Shown: one piece after another, positions 20,676-32,147 of the stretch | Numbering within the stretch: the stretch's first letter is position 1 | Layout of the letters: each line of letters begins with the position of its first letter | Assembly: GCA_002914845.1 (NCBI GenBank) | Contig: JXTC01000381.1 | Location: forward strand, 157,976-221,975 | Reading direction: 5' to 3' | From: Trema orientale | Taxonomy: Eukaryota > Streptophyta > Magnoliopsida > Rosales > Cannabaceae | Length of the DNA: 64,000 nucleotides | The notes under the pieces: model-generated | Databases searched by the model: none | What the model saw: only the letters and a program-made list of their open reading frames with translations | Told to the model about the DNA's origin: nothing | Made by a program: the position numbers and the translations under genes

Positions 20676-21505
20676 GGTGCCGTTTGGTTCGCCCATTCCA
20701 TTCCATTGGAATGGAAAATCCATTTGAATGGGTGTTTGTTTCAACAACTCTAAATTTTCCATTCAAATGGTCTTTTGGAATGAGTGTTTGTTTCAACAAT
20801 TCAGTTTTTCCATTCAAATGGTTCATCAGTCACATCAACTATTTGAATGGATTTTTGTGTCTTGGATGAGAATGGAGGGGGTGAGGTGTTTTTGAATGGT
20901 CCATTCCAATACTCCCATTCTAATTATAACCCATTCCATTATTTTTTCCATTCAAATGTCTTCCATTCCAATTATAACCCATTCCACAATTTCCATTCAA
21001 ATACACACATTCAAATAGGCGAACCAAACGGGGCNGTGTTTGTTTCAACAATTCAGTTTTTCCATTCAAATGGTCCATCCAAAAAGTTAACCATTGGAAT
21101 GGTTTTTTTGTATCTTGAATGAGAATGGAGAGGAGGAGGTGTTTTTGAATAGTCCATTCCAATGCTCCCATTTCAATTACAACATATTCTACTATTTTTT
21201 CCATTCAAATGTCTCCCATTCCAATTATAACACATTCCATAATTTTCATTCAAATACACCCATTTAAATAGGCGAACCAAACGGGCCCAAACACTTCCTC
21301 CCTTCCATTCTCATCCAAGACACAAAAAACCCATTCCAATGGTTGATGTGACTGATGAACCATTTGAATAGAAAAACTGAATTGTTGAAACAAACATCTA
21401 TTCTAAAAAATCATTTGAATGGAAAAATTGGAGTTGTTGAAACAAACACTCATTCAAATAGATTTCCATTCAAATGGAATAGAATGGTTGAACCAAACAG
21501 GCCCC
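20676..21505. mobile_element. Composite foldback element with 200 bp inverted arms
   Basis: Ends: GGTGCCGTTTGGTTCGCCCA on the left and, read from the right, GGGGCCTGTTTGGTTCAACCA. The inverted arms run for about 200 bp (left 20676-20885, right 21295-21505) and are rich in CCATTCAAATGG and TTGTTTCAACAA. Between them a unit of about 250 bp is duplicated head to tail (about 20783-21034 and 21035-21285), each ending AAATAGGCGAACCAAACGGG, which is itself the inverted terminus. The single undetermined base at 21035 is exactly at the unit junction. GTTTGGTT-type ends occur in plant hAT and Harbinger MITEs; the superfamily is not settled. Confidence 0.7.
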
Positions 21506-21879
21506 AAGACTTTTTAAGTTCAGTACTTCAGCTTCAGGGGAAAAAAAAGAGACTCATTCTATTTATTATCTGGGGTGAAAAATGTGAATGACCCGAAATA
21601 ATGGGTAGAAACTAGAAGCTACACCACACCCGTGTCTTACCAAAATCTCATCGTTTGTTAACATTTAGTTACAAAACGACATGTTGCTCGTGTACAATTG
21701 AAAAGAACATTTACTTTTCAACAATAAATAAATTGACACGAATATCAAAAAGGAGAGATAAAAGAGGAAAAGAGGAGAGGAACCAAGAAAAAAAATTCAT
21801 ATTGCATCCATTTGTTATTTGTATTTTTTTGCAACTTTAGCAATTGGCATAACAAATCTAAACTATAGTATATATATAT

Positions 21880-21957
21880 ATTTGTTTGGTTGCGTGCTCA
21901 TTTGGAGGGAAACCTCTCAAATTTCAAACTCAGAAAGCAACCCGCAACCAAACAAAT
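21880..21957. repeat. 78 bp palindrome upstream of the At4g15545-like gene
   Basis: ATTTGTTTGGTTGCG at the left pairs with CGCAACCAAACAAAT at the right, and the arms extend with GTGCT against AGCAACC. The loop contains GGGAAACCTCTCAAATTTC. It ends about 325 bases before the start codon. It could be a minimal MITE or a structured promoter element. Confidence 0.6.
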
Positions 21958-22139
21958 CCAGTTTATTTTAGCCGATTTGTTTTTTTAAAAAAAAAAAGAA
22001 AAGAAAAGTAAGAGAGAGCTTAAAGGAGTGGGAATTTTGGTTTCGAATTAATAATTAAAATAAACAAAAGTCCCCAACTCGGCCTCTCGTCGTGTCCAAA
22101 GCATCCTTGCTGCAACAAACACAAGTACTCAACTCAACC

Positions 22140-22283
22140 ACCTCTTTCTCTTTGTTGATTAATTCTACCTATTAAGCTCTATATTACCTCATATATATAT
22201 ATATATATATACTTTTTTACAAATATTATACAAGTTTTATATTTTAGGGAGAGAAAGAAGAGAGAGAAACAGGGAGAGAGATT
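22140..22283 (+). promoter_or_regulatory. Core promoter and GA-rich leader of the At4g15545-like gene
   Basis: A (TA)n TATA-like tract at 22192-22211 is followed by a purine-rich leader (GGGAGAGAAAGAAGAGAGAG at 22248-22267, then GAAACAGGGAGAGAGATT) right up to the ATG at 22284. GA-rich leaders are common in plant housekeeping genes. The transcription start is not determined. Confidence 0.4.
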
Positions 22284-22871
22284 ATGTCGCAGAGCAGTGG
22301 AAACAGTGGTGGTGGTAGCGGCGGCGGCGGCGGCGGTGGTGGGCCCGATTTTCACCTACCGGACGAGATTCTATCGGTGATACCGACGGATCCGTACGAC
22401 CAGCTGGATCTGGCTCGGAAGATAACCTCCATGGCCATAGCCTCGCGAGTATCGAAGCTCGAGACCGATGTGGGGAGGATGAGGCAGAAGCTTTACGAGA
22501 AAGATAGGGTCATCCTCGACCTCGAGGACAAGCTCTCTCGCCTCCAGCACGCCCAAAACGACGCCGATTCGCGATTGAAGGCCGCCCTCGATGACAATGT
22601 AAGACTACGACCCCCCCCGCCTTTTTTTTCTGGATAAGGTCTGTTTAGGGTTTTTGATTGTAACATTTTTCTTAGAAAGTTTCGATTTTTGATTTGCTCA
22701 GAGGGGAAATGAGGAATTTTGGGTTTGAATTTTGAGTTTGGTGTGAGAAGACTGATAATTGAGGGGAAAAGAATAACTGGGGGAGAGGTATTGGGTTTTA
22801 TTGCTCTTGGAAATTCTGTTGTGGCTTTGATACTACATTGTTGGAAATTGAAGGTTTATAGACACTATATA

Positions 22872-22912
<41 letters not shown>

Positions 22913-25251
22913 TCTGATGCTAATAGAGAGAGTAGGGAAGGATATATATATATATATTCTGATGCTAACAGATAGAGTAGGGAAGGAAGGGCTACATTGC
23001 CCATAAAATCATTCTCTATATATGTCTTCCATGAAGATTTTTGTAGTGACTATTTAGGATTGTTGGCATTTTTTTTGTTTATTTGTTGTTTTTGGTGCAG
23101 ATGAAACTTTCTAAGGAGCGTGATTCATTGGCAATGACTGCGAAGAAACTAAGCCGTGATTTGGCAAAGGTTGGTATTTGCTTGAACTTGAGGAAATGTG
23201 AACTAGTAAAGGACTTCCATTTACTTAAGAACACATTTTACATCCGAGTAAGGTTGAAAGAAACTAGATTAGTAAATAAGTGAATGCTAATTCCAACCCA
23301 AATGTTGGGAAATCTACAGGTTATGTATGGTTTATTGGAATTATGAAATGCCCTCAACACATTTGACTGGCAAAGAGGAAGTTAGGTCATGCGTTAAATT
23401 TTACTCCATCTATCATCCTGCTCCTTGCCCTTTTTTCTCCTTTTCTTACTTTCTTTTGATTACTTCCAGTTTGGGTTCCTTTGCTTCTGTGCTGCTACCA
23501 ATATTTCTTTTTCTGCTGACACGTTTCAATTGGTCTTTTTAACTTCTGTTCACTATTATGTTTGGTATCTTTTACAGTTGGAGACATTCAAGAGACAGCT
23601 GATGCAGTCACTACATGAGGAAAATTCTTCTGTAAGATTTTTGGTCACTACTTTTAGATGTTCATATTTATCCTAATTCTGATTGTGGAGACTCTTCATA
23701 TGAAACTCATTAGCTATGATATTATGCTCTTGCAGACAGCCGAAACTGTTGATATTGGGACCTGTGACCAGTCAGTTCCTAAGGCATATCCTGATAAGGG
23801 TACTGTTAATCCTTCTACTATTATGACCTCTGTAATAAGTACTTAAAAGCCCCTAGATGTATAAATTGAATGGCCTAACTTTGTCGTTGTTCTGTTCCAT
23901 TGTTCCACTTGGTGGTCAATCATTTATTTATTCAAAATTTTCGTGGGCAGATGAAGTGACAAATGGCTACAATGGACTACATTCCTTGAGTGGTTCTACA
24001 GACATGGGATACACAGATGAAGGTATATGGACTTTGCCTCATTTTCATACAGCTCTTTTGTGTCTGTCAGTAGAACTTCCATAATACAAGCACATACACT
24101 GTTCTCAACTTCTAGTTTTTCTAGTTGCATCTCCTCTTAGGCTAAGGCTTGTGCTGACAAACTAGAGCAGCTTTCATATTTGTGCATTATTAAATGTTAG
24201 ATTGAAGTATCTCGGTCTTTTTGTTCGTGATTAATTATCTTAGTAAATATCGTGCCACTTAGTGGTTCCATACAACAATATTCTGTTTCCAGAGGTTATT
24301 GGTTTATCCATCAAGTCTAATTTTTTGTCTACAGCATCAAGGAATGCTGGAAACAGGTTTTCCATGACTGCGTATATCACACCACGGCTTACTCCAACAG
24401 GAACTCCAAAAGTTATTTCCACAAGTGTGTCTCCTAGAGGATATTCTGCTGTTGCATCTCCACAGCGAACCTCTGGTACCAATTCTCCAACAAAACTACC
24501 ATATGATGCACGGTCTTCTCTGTCTGCGTGGTATCCATCAAGCCAGCAGTCGTCAGCAGCAAACTCTCCTCCTCGTGGTCGTACATTGCCAGGTTTTGCG
24601 TTGTTATCAATAATTCATATCATAGTAGTTTGGATTTTAACTGCACTGATTGTGGTGTTGTTGTTTTTCGATTTGTGTCTGCTTTTTCTGTTGAATATGT
24701 ATATTAATAAGGTTACTCCCTCATCTGAATAAACTTTTCCTAGTGTTCATAAATCTAGTAACTGAGTTGCTAGCAATCTTTACCAACATTCTTATACCAT
24801 ATTTAACTTAGATTTGCTTATTCATTCAACATTTTGCAGGGCGCACTCCTCGAATTGATGGCAAGGAGTTCTTTCGTCAAGCCCGGTAGGTTCTATCACT
24901 GTGAAATGTACCTAGACTGATCTACTCAAGTAGTAAGAATCTCTTCACAGCCTGATAAACTATTTTGTTCATTTAGGAGTCGTCTCTCATACGAGCAGTT
25001 CAGTGCTTTTCTAGCTAATATCAAGGAGCTAAATGCTCAAAAGCAAACTCGAGAGGTAGATTTTGAATCCGTATACTTTTCCCTATGATGATGCAGTTGG
25101 ATATCTTGCATACTGGTTGCTTACATAACAAGTGGGTGGTTATGCTTATATTATTCAGGAAACCTTAAGAAAAGCAGAGGAAATATTTGGGACAGATAAC
25201 CAAGATCTTTACTTATCATTTCAAGGATTGCTTAACCGCAATATTCACTAG
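22284..25251 (+). CDS. At4g15545-like protein (NAI2-interacting protein family), 9 exons
   Basis: Nine exons can be followed with GT-AG splice sites: 22284-22598, 23101-23169, 23578-23631, 23736-23799, 23951-24022, 24335-24592, 24840-24885, 24977-25055 and 25159-25251, giving 349 residues. The N-terminus has a Gly run (residues 9-20), then the family hallmark PDFHLPDEILSVIPTDPYDQ. Residues of about 45-145 are heptad-like and probably a coiled coil (SRVSKLETDVGRMRQKLYEK, LSKERDSLAMTAKKLSRDL). Residues of about 192-278 are Ser/Thr/Pro-rich (TPRLTPTGTPK, SPRGYSAVASPQRTSGTNSP), a likely phosphorylated linker. The C-terminus carries RTPRIDGKEFFRQARSRLSY and EEIFG...LYLSFQGLL. Arabidopsis relatives of this family (At4g15545, At1g16520) were reported to bind NAI2 and act in ER bodies; in other plants the role is unclear. 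The gene looks whole. Confidence 0.9.
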
Positions 25252-25650
25252 AACTTCAAGTATTTGTTTGTTGGAATGGTATGAAAATAAGTGGTATGTC
25301 CTAATCCTTAGTTTCCTTCACTTCCAGTGAATGTGTCTTGCGCCGCATGTAAGTGTGCCTAGATACATTAACCATCTATTGTACAACTACGTATGTGCAG
25401 GCAACAGAGCTCTATTGAGGTGCGCGTAGAGAGCCGTGAATTAGCTCAAGTCAGTCGTGAATTGCTGTTTGGCAGGTTGTGGATCAACTCATTCCCGCCT
25501 GCTTTAAATGGATAGTTTATGGCTTTTCTTTATGTACTTGGTTTGTCAGAAATTAACTGGTGTCTTGCCTTGCAAAAGCTGGGGTAGGGTTTTGTAGGCT
25601 TTATTTTTATGTATCATTAAATGCAGGTTTGCTTGTACATAGTTGCTTTA
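25252..25650 (+). other. Probable 3' UTR of the At4g15545-like gene
   Basis: After the TAG at 25249 the sequence includes a possible 3' UTR intron (acceptor-like TATGTGCAG at 25393-25401) and TGTATCATTAAATGCAGG near 25610, where a polyadenylation signal could lie. Not otherwise defined. Confidence 0.3.
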
Positions 25651-26163
25651 TTTTTTGCACTACCTGCTCGGTTAGTTAAAAAGGGAGATCGGCATTTGGA
25701 AGATTTTCGTTTCTTGAATTTGCATGTACAAAACAACTATTTTCAACATCAGTAATGTTGTGTCCTTTTTCTGTCTCTTTCTCTTTCTGACACAATACAC
25801 AATTCATCAATTAAAGTCGTTTATGTTCTTACACATTATCGGCAGTCGGCACACACATAAGATATTAAGATACAATTCATCTGACAAAGTTATTCCATGG
25901 TTGGCTTTATGGGTTATTCAATCCGTTCTTCTTGTTCAATCTCCATAGATTTGCAGTTATTGGTTCATATACGGTGGTTTTCATTTCAACCATGTGATAC
26001 TTGTGGCATATTATTATTAACCAATATTGTCCATTTAGTTGATGTTGATTGTAATATTGGTGGTTAGTCAAATTAGCATCCTTTACTTTGAACAAGTGGT
26101 TTGTACTACTTGTAAGTTCTCACAGATTTGTCCCTTGAAAAGTAATAAAGAATTTATCTGTTT

Positions 26164-26480
26164 GATTCAAAGAGCAACTTTAGTTTGAAGTTCGAACAAT
26201 TTAAATAGATTTCTAATCTCGTCCTCAATTGTGTTATCCTGCCCTTTAGATTCTTCACCAAATATCTTACATTGAACATTTTTGAGAACTAGTGTATTTA
26301 GTTGTTGATGTTGGAAATACACAGATCCATTTGGAAGATTTGATAGCTCTCTCATCTGCAAATTGGACAATCGAAGTGATTTAAAGGATTGGCAATTTCC
26401 GTCCTTTGATTTAACATTAGAAATGTTTTCCTGTTTGTTTGGATGTACGAAAAATTAATAAAAGAAACGTGTTAATGCCT
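26164..26480 (-). pseudogene. Short leucine-rich open frame, possible LRR gene remnant
   Basis: About 100 codons are open on the minus strand, including CQSFKSLRLSNLQMRELSNL and QHQQLNTLVLKNVQCKIFG, then an acidic, polar tail ending in a stop at about 26164. Spacing of Leu resembles plant LRR repeats, but there is no NB-ARC, kinase or F-box domain nearby and no neighbouring exon was found. It may be a gene scrap or chance. I do not recognise a specific family. Confidence 0.25.
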
Positions 26481-26589
26481 GTTTTCATTTTGAGACAAGG
26501 AATAAAGAGCTTTTATTTTATGCCAGATTTTGACGTACGGATCTCATACCCCATGTGCACATATTGCATATAATGTTAGCCAATGGCTT

Positions 26590-26649
26590 TACAATCTTTG
26601 TTGTAAGAGAAACATTACATACAATCTTTGTTGTAAGAGAAACATTACA
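26590..26649. repeat. Exact 30 bp tandem duplication
   Basis: The unit TACAATCTTTGTTGTAAGAG plus AAACATTACA occurs twice head to tail, at 26590-26619 and 26620-26649, without mismatch. This is a recent slippage or repair duplication. Confidence 0.85.
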
Positions 26650-26748
26650 GACTCTATCTCGGGGAGAAAAGCATTTTTATTCCAATAAAATCATTGAGAT
26701 TGATTTTCTTGGCTTCTTGATTTGACTATTCTTTCCTTCATTCTCTGG

Positions 26749-26792
<44 letters not shown>

Positions 26793-28239
26793 ATTTGTTA
26801 GCCGTGGGATATAATATATCTTCGAAAAGACTAGGATTAAGCAGGAGTGGAAAAGAAGAAGCAGTCTCCGACCGCATGTAGACAAGGGAGGAAATGCCCT
26901 GTACATGAAAGGATAGGCAAGATATAAAAGGAAGATTTTAGAATGGTAAATAGAAACAAATGAAAGTGTAGTAAGGAACCAGAATAATTTATATAGTGGT
27001 AAATGATGGAAAACAGGAAGATTGCTGTTATGATCTTATGCTCCAAAATCTGATTTGAGATTCACTTTTAGACTACATTGACAATTGCACTCAAATGCAT
27101 TTGTTGGACTATAAAGAAGCAACACAAGAGAGAAATTATATCAGGTAATCGGAAATGGTAGTAAACTATGATTTTAGTAGAGAGAGAAAATGGATTTAAT
27201 GATATGTGTTCATTTTAGACAAAGAAATACTAAGATAGTTATGATTGACGCGACTGCATTATTAATCCATGTAAATATCATGATAGAAGCCATATTGAGT
27301 CTTACATTCATTTTGAAAAATTGACAATCACGTTACTAGGAATTGTCTTAACTTAATTATTATATTAGTTTTGTAAATTTTAATTACATTGAGATGAAAA
27401 GGAATTTCTACAATGTTGGACTATCATCCCAAACTCACTTTTAATTTGTCAGTATCAAAGAGGGAAGTCCTCACATTTGCTTTACTGCTTGTTAGATCAC
27501 AATCAAACATAAAAATATATACATATAGTAAGGACTACTCAAAACGAATATAGAATTAATTAATGGAATCTGTTTTGCTTAACATTTGAGACAATCATTT
27601 CTTGTCTCTTATCAAATTCTATCCAATGCTACAACATCTCTGTGCGTTTTCTTTCATCTTAATTAGTTTACACAAACTTCAACTTCAGAATAATAACAAA
27701 GGAAAAATATCATCAAAATTATTCACATGCAAGTGGGAAGGCAATATTGGTCAAGAGGCTAGCTGTATGCGGCTGATGGGATGGAAAGCTTAACAGAGGC
27801 ACCTGATACTGATCAGTACCCGCCTGCAAATCTTCAATTCTATCTTTATTTCCTTTCACTTTTTGTGGCAAATAGCCAGAGAGAGAAGAAGATAAAAATT
27901 CACCTACAAGCATCTCACTAAACTCCCTTGATCTTTTATGTTTTATTTTTTCAGTGTCTAACTACAAAAATCTTGGACATTTATTTAGTTAAAAATATTT
28001 AAATATCAAGAAGATAATTTTGTGACTAAAGCTAACATTTAATTGGTTATCACTTATCGCAAATATATATATGTATGTATATATAATGATCACGACATTG
28101 GTTGTGGCTAAAACAAAAACTGTAATTTTTTCCGTGATACATTTTTATGCAGACTTTTTAGTAACAATATAGTCATAATATTCTTTGGTGACTTCCTCAC
28201 ATAATTTCTCACTTGAGGAATTCTGGTAGCTTTCGTGTT

Positions 28240-28272
<33 letters not shown>

Positions 28273-28645
28273 CTCTCATTTCTTTGCTTGACATGTAAAT
28301 TTCTTATTAAGAATATAAATGTTTTAATTTTATCGTTATAATTTTGGTGGAGCCGACATGTAAAAAAGAGCAAGAACAAGGTGCTAACTAGTACTCTTCT
28401 TTTCATTTTGGATAGTGCTGTAGGGATTCCACTTAGTTTACCATTTTTTTAATATCACCTAATTTGATAAATAAGTTATCATAATTCAACTAGTAAATTG
28501 AAACTTACCACAAATAAATTGAATATTATTCATTATTTGTATGGTGAAAAATCATATGTCACATCATATGGTATTTAAAAAATGGAATATGAAGTACGAT
28601 ATTTAGCGTTATGTCTCTTGATATTTTTATGAGTTATACTTTGAT
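26650..28645. other. intergenic
   Basis: No gene recognised. Contains (TA)n at about 26754-26781. A short open minus-strand frame at 27719-27950 matches no family I know. A stretch at about 28020-28180 with TTTTGTGACTAAAG and TGTGGCTAAAAC words looks like a worn relative of the CACTA-type MITE that follows. Confidence 0.5.
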
Positions 28646-28996
28646 CACTATATAAAAAAAAAAAATGCAATAAATTTTTTTGTGACTAAAAGTGACATTT
28701 AGATATAACAAATAATTTTTTGTGACTAAAAATTGATATTTAATTGCAAGTTGTTACTAATATATTTTTAGTCATAACCTTTTGTTTATAATAATAAAAT
28801 TTGTTATGACTAAAAGTATATTTAGCCACAACAGATTGTCATTTTTGTGACTAGAAGTTTTAACTACGAACTTTTTAATCACGATATAAAAATACTAACA
28901 TTTATTTAGTCGTGAAATTTACACTTTTTTAATCACAATTTTTGTCAAATTTACATTTTCAGTCACAATTTTTGTCGGTAAGATTTTTCGGTAGTA
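28646..28996. mobile_element. CACTA-type MITE (about 350 bp)
   Basis: Left end CACTATATAAAAAAA then TTTTTTTGTGACTAAAAGTGA; the right end, read on the other strand, is ACTACCGAAAAATC then AAAAATTGTGACTGAAAATG. The interior repeats GTGACTAAAA/TTTTAGTCAC about eight times in both directions, as in the subterminal repeats where CACTA transposases bind. There is no coding capacity. No clear 3 bp target duplication remains, and the right terminal base has drifted. Confidence 0.55.
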
Positions 28997-30243
28997 TTTA
29001 TATAAATAGAGAGCGATTCCACAGTCGTCGTTTTCTATTTTCCAATTATTAAATCGATACTAGCTTAGGTAGGTCATTTATGTAGGAAAGCTCCCCAGGA
29101 ATCTTTTTAGATAACGAAAGATTATGCATTATCTCTTTTTAAGAAATCTTTTTTGAACCGGATTCCCGTTCAAACTTTGAAGAATCAAAAAAGAACAAAA
29201 GTACATTTCTGCTGTTTCATCCCTTCTCCAAAGGATTAAAAAAAAAAAAAAAGATAAAAGAGGAAACTTCTATAACTCAGAACAAACCCATATATATACG
29301 TAAGTCCAAGGATTCTCCACAAGGTTATATGTTTGAGTAAATATTAACGTTCATATGCTAAGTCTTGAACATGACATGATTAAGAAGTACTTTTTTTTTT
29401 GGGTTTAAAATCTACGAAAAATGAAAACACATTCATTTTTTGGAAAAAAAATATTTATGATTACTTAAAGAAAAGAGAGGAGAGAGCATTCATAAATATA
29501 TACACACACATATGTATACACACAAAAATATATACATTCTTATGCCAACTTGTCAACGCAATTCACTAACCTAGAGCAGAGTCCCAGAGTCAAAAATACA
29601 GTGAGGCCATATTCGAAGGTAATAAAAGGGGGAAAAAAAGCGCTATTATATAGTGGTACATCAGTAATAATGGGTGAGAAAAGGAATATAAAATTTGGGG
29701 GGACATATAAATGTTGTACTTGATTTGTAGAAGCGAAATCATACAAGCCATGTGTTAGATTCTTGGCTATAAGTAGGTTATATATGTCTTTTGTACTACT
29801 TATGGGTGTCGATCCAGCTTTAAACAGTATAAGAATAGTATTCACATGAGACCCTCTATTTCCCGTCATCAGTAATCTCCCGCTTTTCCTTCTAAGTTGC
29901 CACAGATTCACTTTATATCTCTTACACATATACATATATTCCTATATATATATATATATACCTATACTATACCTATTTTTCTCTTTACTAAGACATATAT
30001 ATAGATATACCCGCATGTAGGCTCCTTAACTATTTATGTATATATCTATTTGACGAAATCGGATGGTATTTAAACTTCAATTTATGAATATGTGTTTCCT
30101 AAACATGCCTCTGTTTCTTCCTTTATGCAATAGCAATGTAATTAGAAATGATTGTAAGTAATATTGCCATAACTCAATTAAAATAGGTCATCTTTGCTCT
30201 TGATCATGATCACCCCATTAAATATATATATATATATATATAT
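28997..30243. other. intergenic
   Basis: No convincing gene. A 131-codon open minus-strand frame at 29540-29935 has no recognisable domain, AT-driven composition and no splice or promoter context. Short TA tracts lie near 29947-29959 and 30221-30242. Confidence 0.5.
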
Positions 30244-30531
30244 GGGCCATGTATTTTTCTTTTCTTTTTTAATCTATCTGCATGTATTTTTTTTAAGCTG
30301 TAAGATCATCATTTAATTAGGCAAAATAATATTATAAATAATAAAAATAAATATATCGCCTATAATTTGAGTAGTTAGAAAAAAATAAAAATAAAAATAA
30401 ATACACATTATTTCATGCATTTCTCTCTCTACCTTTGATCATGAAAAAACATGCGTAATGAATTTTAATTGAGCAAAACAATACCTGCAAAAGGGTAAAA
30501 TATATATATATATACCTATTAGATTGGGGCC
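30244..30531. mobile_element. TAGGTA-family MITE, copy 2
   Basis: Left end GGGCCATGTATTTTTC...AAGCTGTAAGATCATCATTTAATTAG matches the copy at 62437; the right end, from the other strand, reads GGCCCCAATCTAATAGGTA. The core CATGCGTAATGAATTTTAATTG is the reverse of the copy at 19409. A TA tract flanks the left end and another lies inside the right terminal repeat (30501-30514). Confidence 0.65.
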
Positions 30532-30654
30532 TATGTATAGGACGTTCTTTTTTTTTTTTTCCCCGTTAAATGAAATTTAAGAAAGGCATCGACCCACTAC
30601 TTAATTATAACTTGCAAGTTCACTTGAAGAAATTATTGCTATTAATATCATACT

Positions 30655-31021
30655 AAATTTGAACCTCAAAGGTGTATTTTCGTCTCGCCTCTCCTCTACA
30701 GCAGAGATTTTTCCCACCGCAGCTCCTCCTTGCTCCCTCCCATACCGGAGAGGGGATATTCTCTCTTGCCAGTATGGATTTTTCTCCGTTTTTCTTGTTT
30801 TTAGTTTTATTTCCAAATAATCTTTCTATTTGGAAAGACATTCGTTTACCTAGATTTAGATCTAAAGTAGTTTTAATATACCCAAATCTAGATTTGTGGT
30901 GGTTTCAGCTTTTTTAGTTTTTTATTTGTCAGTGGTATAGAGGATTCGATATGTTATTATAATTTTTATTTGAATATTAATGAAGTTGTTTTCTTTTCAA
31001 AAAAATAAAATAAAATTGAAC
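30655..31021 (+). mobile_element. 5'-truncated LINE tail with probable target duplication
   Basis: The segment 30665-31011 ends TTAATGAAGTTGTTTTC followed by an A-rich tail (AAAAAAATAAAATAAA), the usual 3' end of plant L1-type LINEs. It is bracketed by AAATTTGAAC (30655-30664) and AAAATTGAAC (31012-31021), a 10 bp target duplication with one difference. Only non-coding 3' sequence survives. A SINE that borrowed a LINE tail is the alternative. Confidence 0.5.
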
Positions 31022-31377
31022 ATCCAAAATCCAAATCCAATTTCCTCCCATCTAGATCTTTTTTAGTTTCTTTTGCGTTTTAATGTTATATACACCATCT
31101 TGCAAACAATTAATAATTTTTCTTTTCTCAAGAAATAATAACAAACTTGTGCATAATATATTATAAAAATCCTTTTCTTGATATATAATGTCTAGTGTCC
31201 AAATTATAAAAGCAAACACTTCATTTTTTTCATGGTGGACTCCTAATTATTCGTAATCAACATATGCATGGTACCTGTATATTTGAGTTGTCTTGAACTT
31301 AATTAAGTAAAAGGAACATGATTTTCAGCCACATATAAAAAAAAATGAAACATATATATATATATATATTAGGAGAA

Positions 31378-32147
31378 TCTATATCTATATATATATATAT
31401 ATATATATTAAGCCTGAAGCTAAAAACTCTGATAGCTTCTTTGATTACTATTCTATTTTTAAAATTTTTATAAAATTCCTAATTTTTTCATGATATGATT
31501 GGTCCTGTCATTATTTTTCTTTGTTATAATTGGTTGTAATATATACATGTATTATATAATATTATATTTAATTTAATATTAGTACCTTATAATAAATTTA
31601 GTTCATCGAATCGAATCGAACAAATAATTGTGCTACATTCGTTTCATCAAAATAAATATAGAGAGAGATAAATACATAATTTAATTTTTTATATAATATT
31701 AATGATTCTTTATATTAAATTTAGTTCATTGAACGTCAAAAAGTTGTGTTACATTCTTCTCATCAAAATAAATAAAGAGATAAATATATTTTTTGATGTT
31801 GAAATATATTGAACCTAACTATATTTTTGATCACTATTCTATTTTTAAAATTTTTAGAAAAATCCTAATTTTTTCATGATATGATTGGTCCTATCATTAT
31901 TTTTTTTTGCTATGATTGATTGTAATATATACATGTATTATATAATATTATATTTAATTTAATATTAATAATATCTTATAATAAATTTAGTTCATCGAAC
32001 AAATGGTTGTGTTACATTTGTCTCATCAAAATAAATATAGAGATAAATATATTTTTTAATGTTGAAATATATTGAACCTAACTATAAATTAGGATTAAAG
32101 TATGCAATATTAATGCAACTCGCGCAAAGCGCGATATAACGATTAGT
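31378..32147 (+). mobile_element. Non-autonomous Helitron (770 bp)
   Basis: The 5' end is TCTATATCTATATATA after an A (31377). The 3' end has a CG-rich hairpin CGCGCAAAGCGCG (32121-32133) followed by ATATAACGATTAGT and then T (32148). Insertion between A and T, a TC start and a hairpin about a dozen bases before a terminal TTAGT (the common form is CTRRT) are Helitron hallmarks. The interior has no Rep/helicase gene, but a segment of about 230 bp (TTACTATTCTATTTTTAAAA onward) occurs twice, near 31444-31680 and 31829-32060, with a shorter third part near 31700-31815. Confidence 0.8.

Noticed and set aside
27719-27950. A short minus-strand frame with GEFLSSSLSGYLPQKVKG
   Set aside because: Reads somewhat gene-like but too short, and I recognise no family; possibly a gene scrap.
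29540-29935. A 131-codon minus-strand frame
   Set aside because: No domain, no promoter or splice context, hydrophobic patches typical of AT-rich chance frames.
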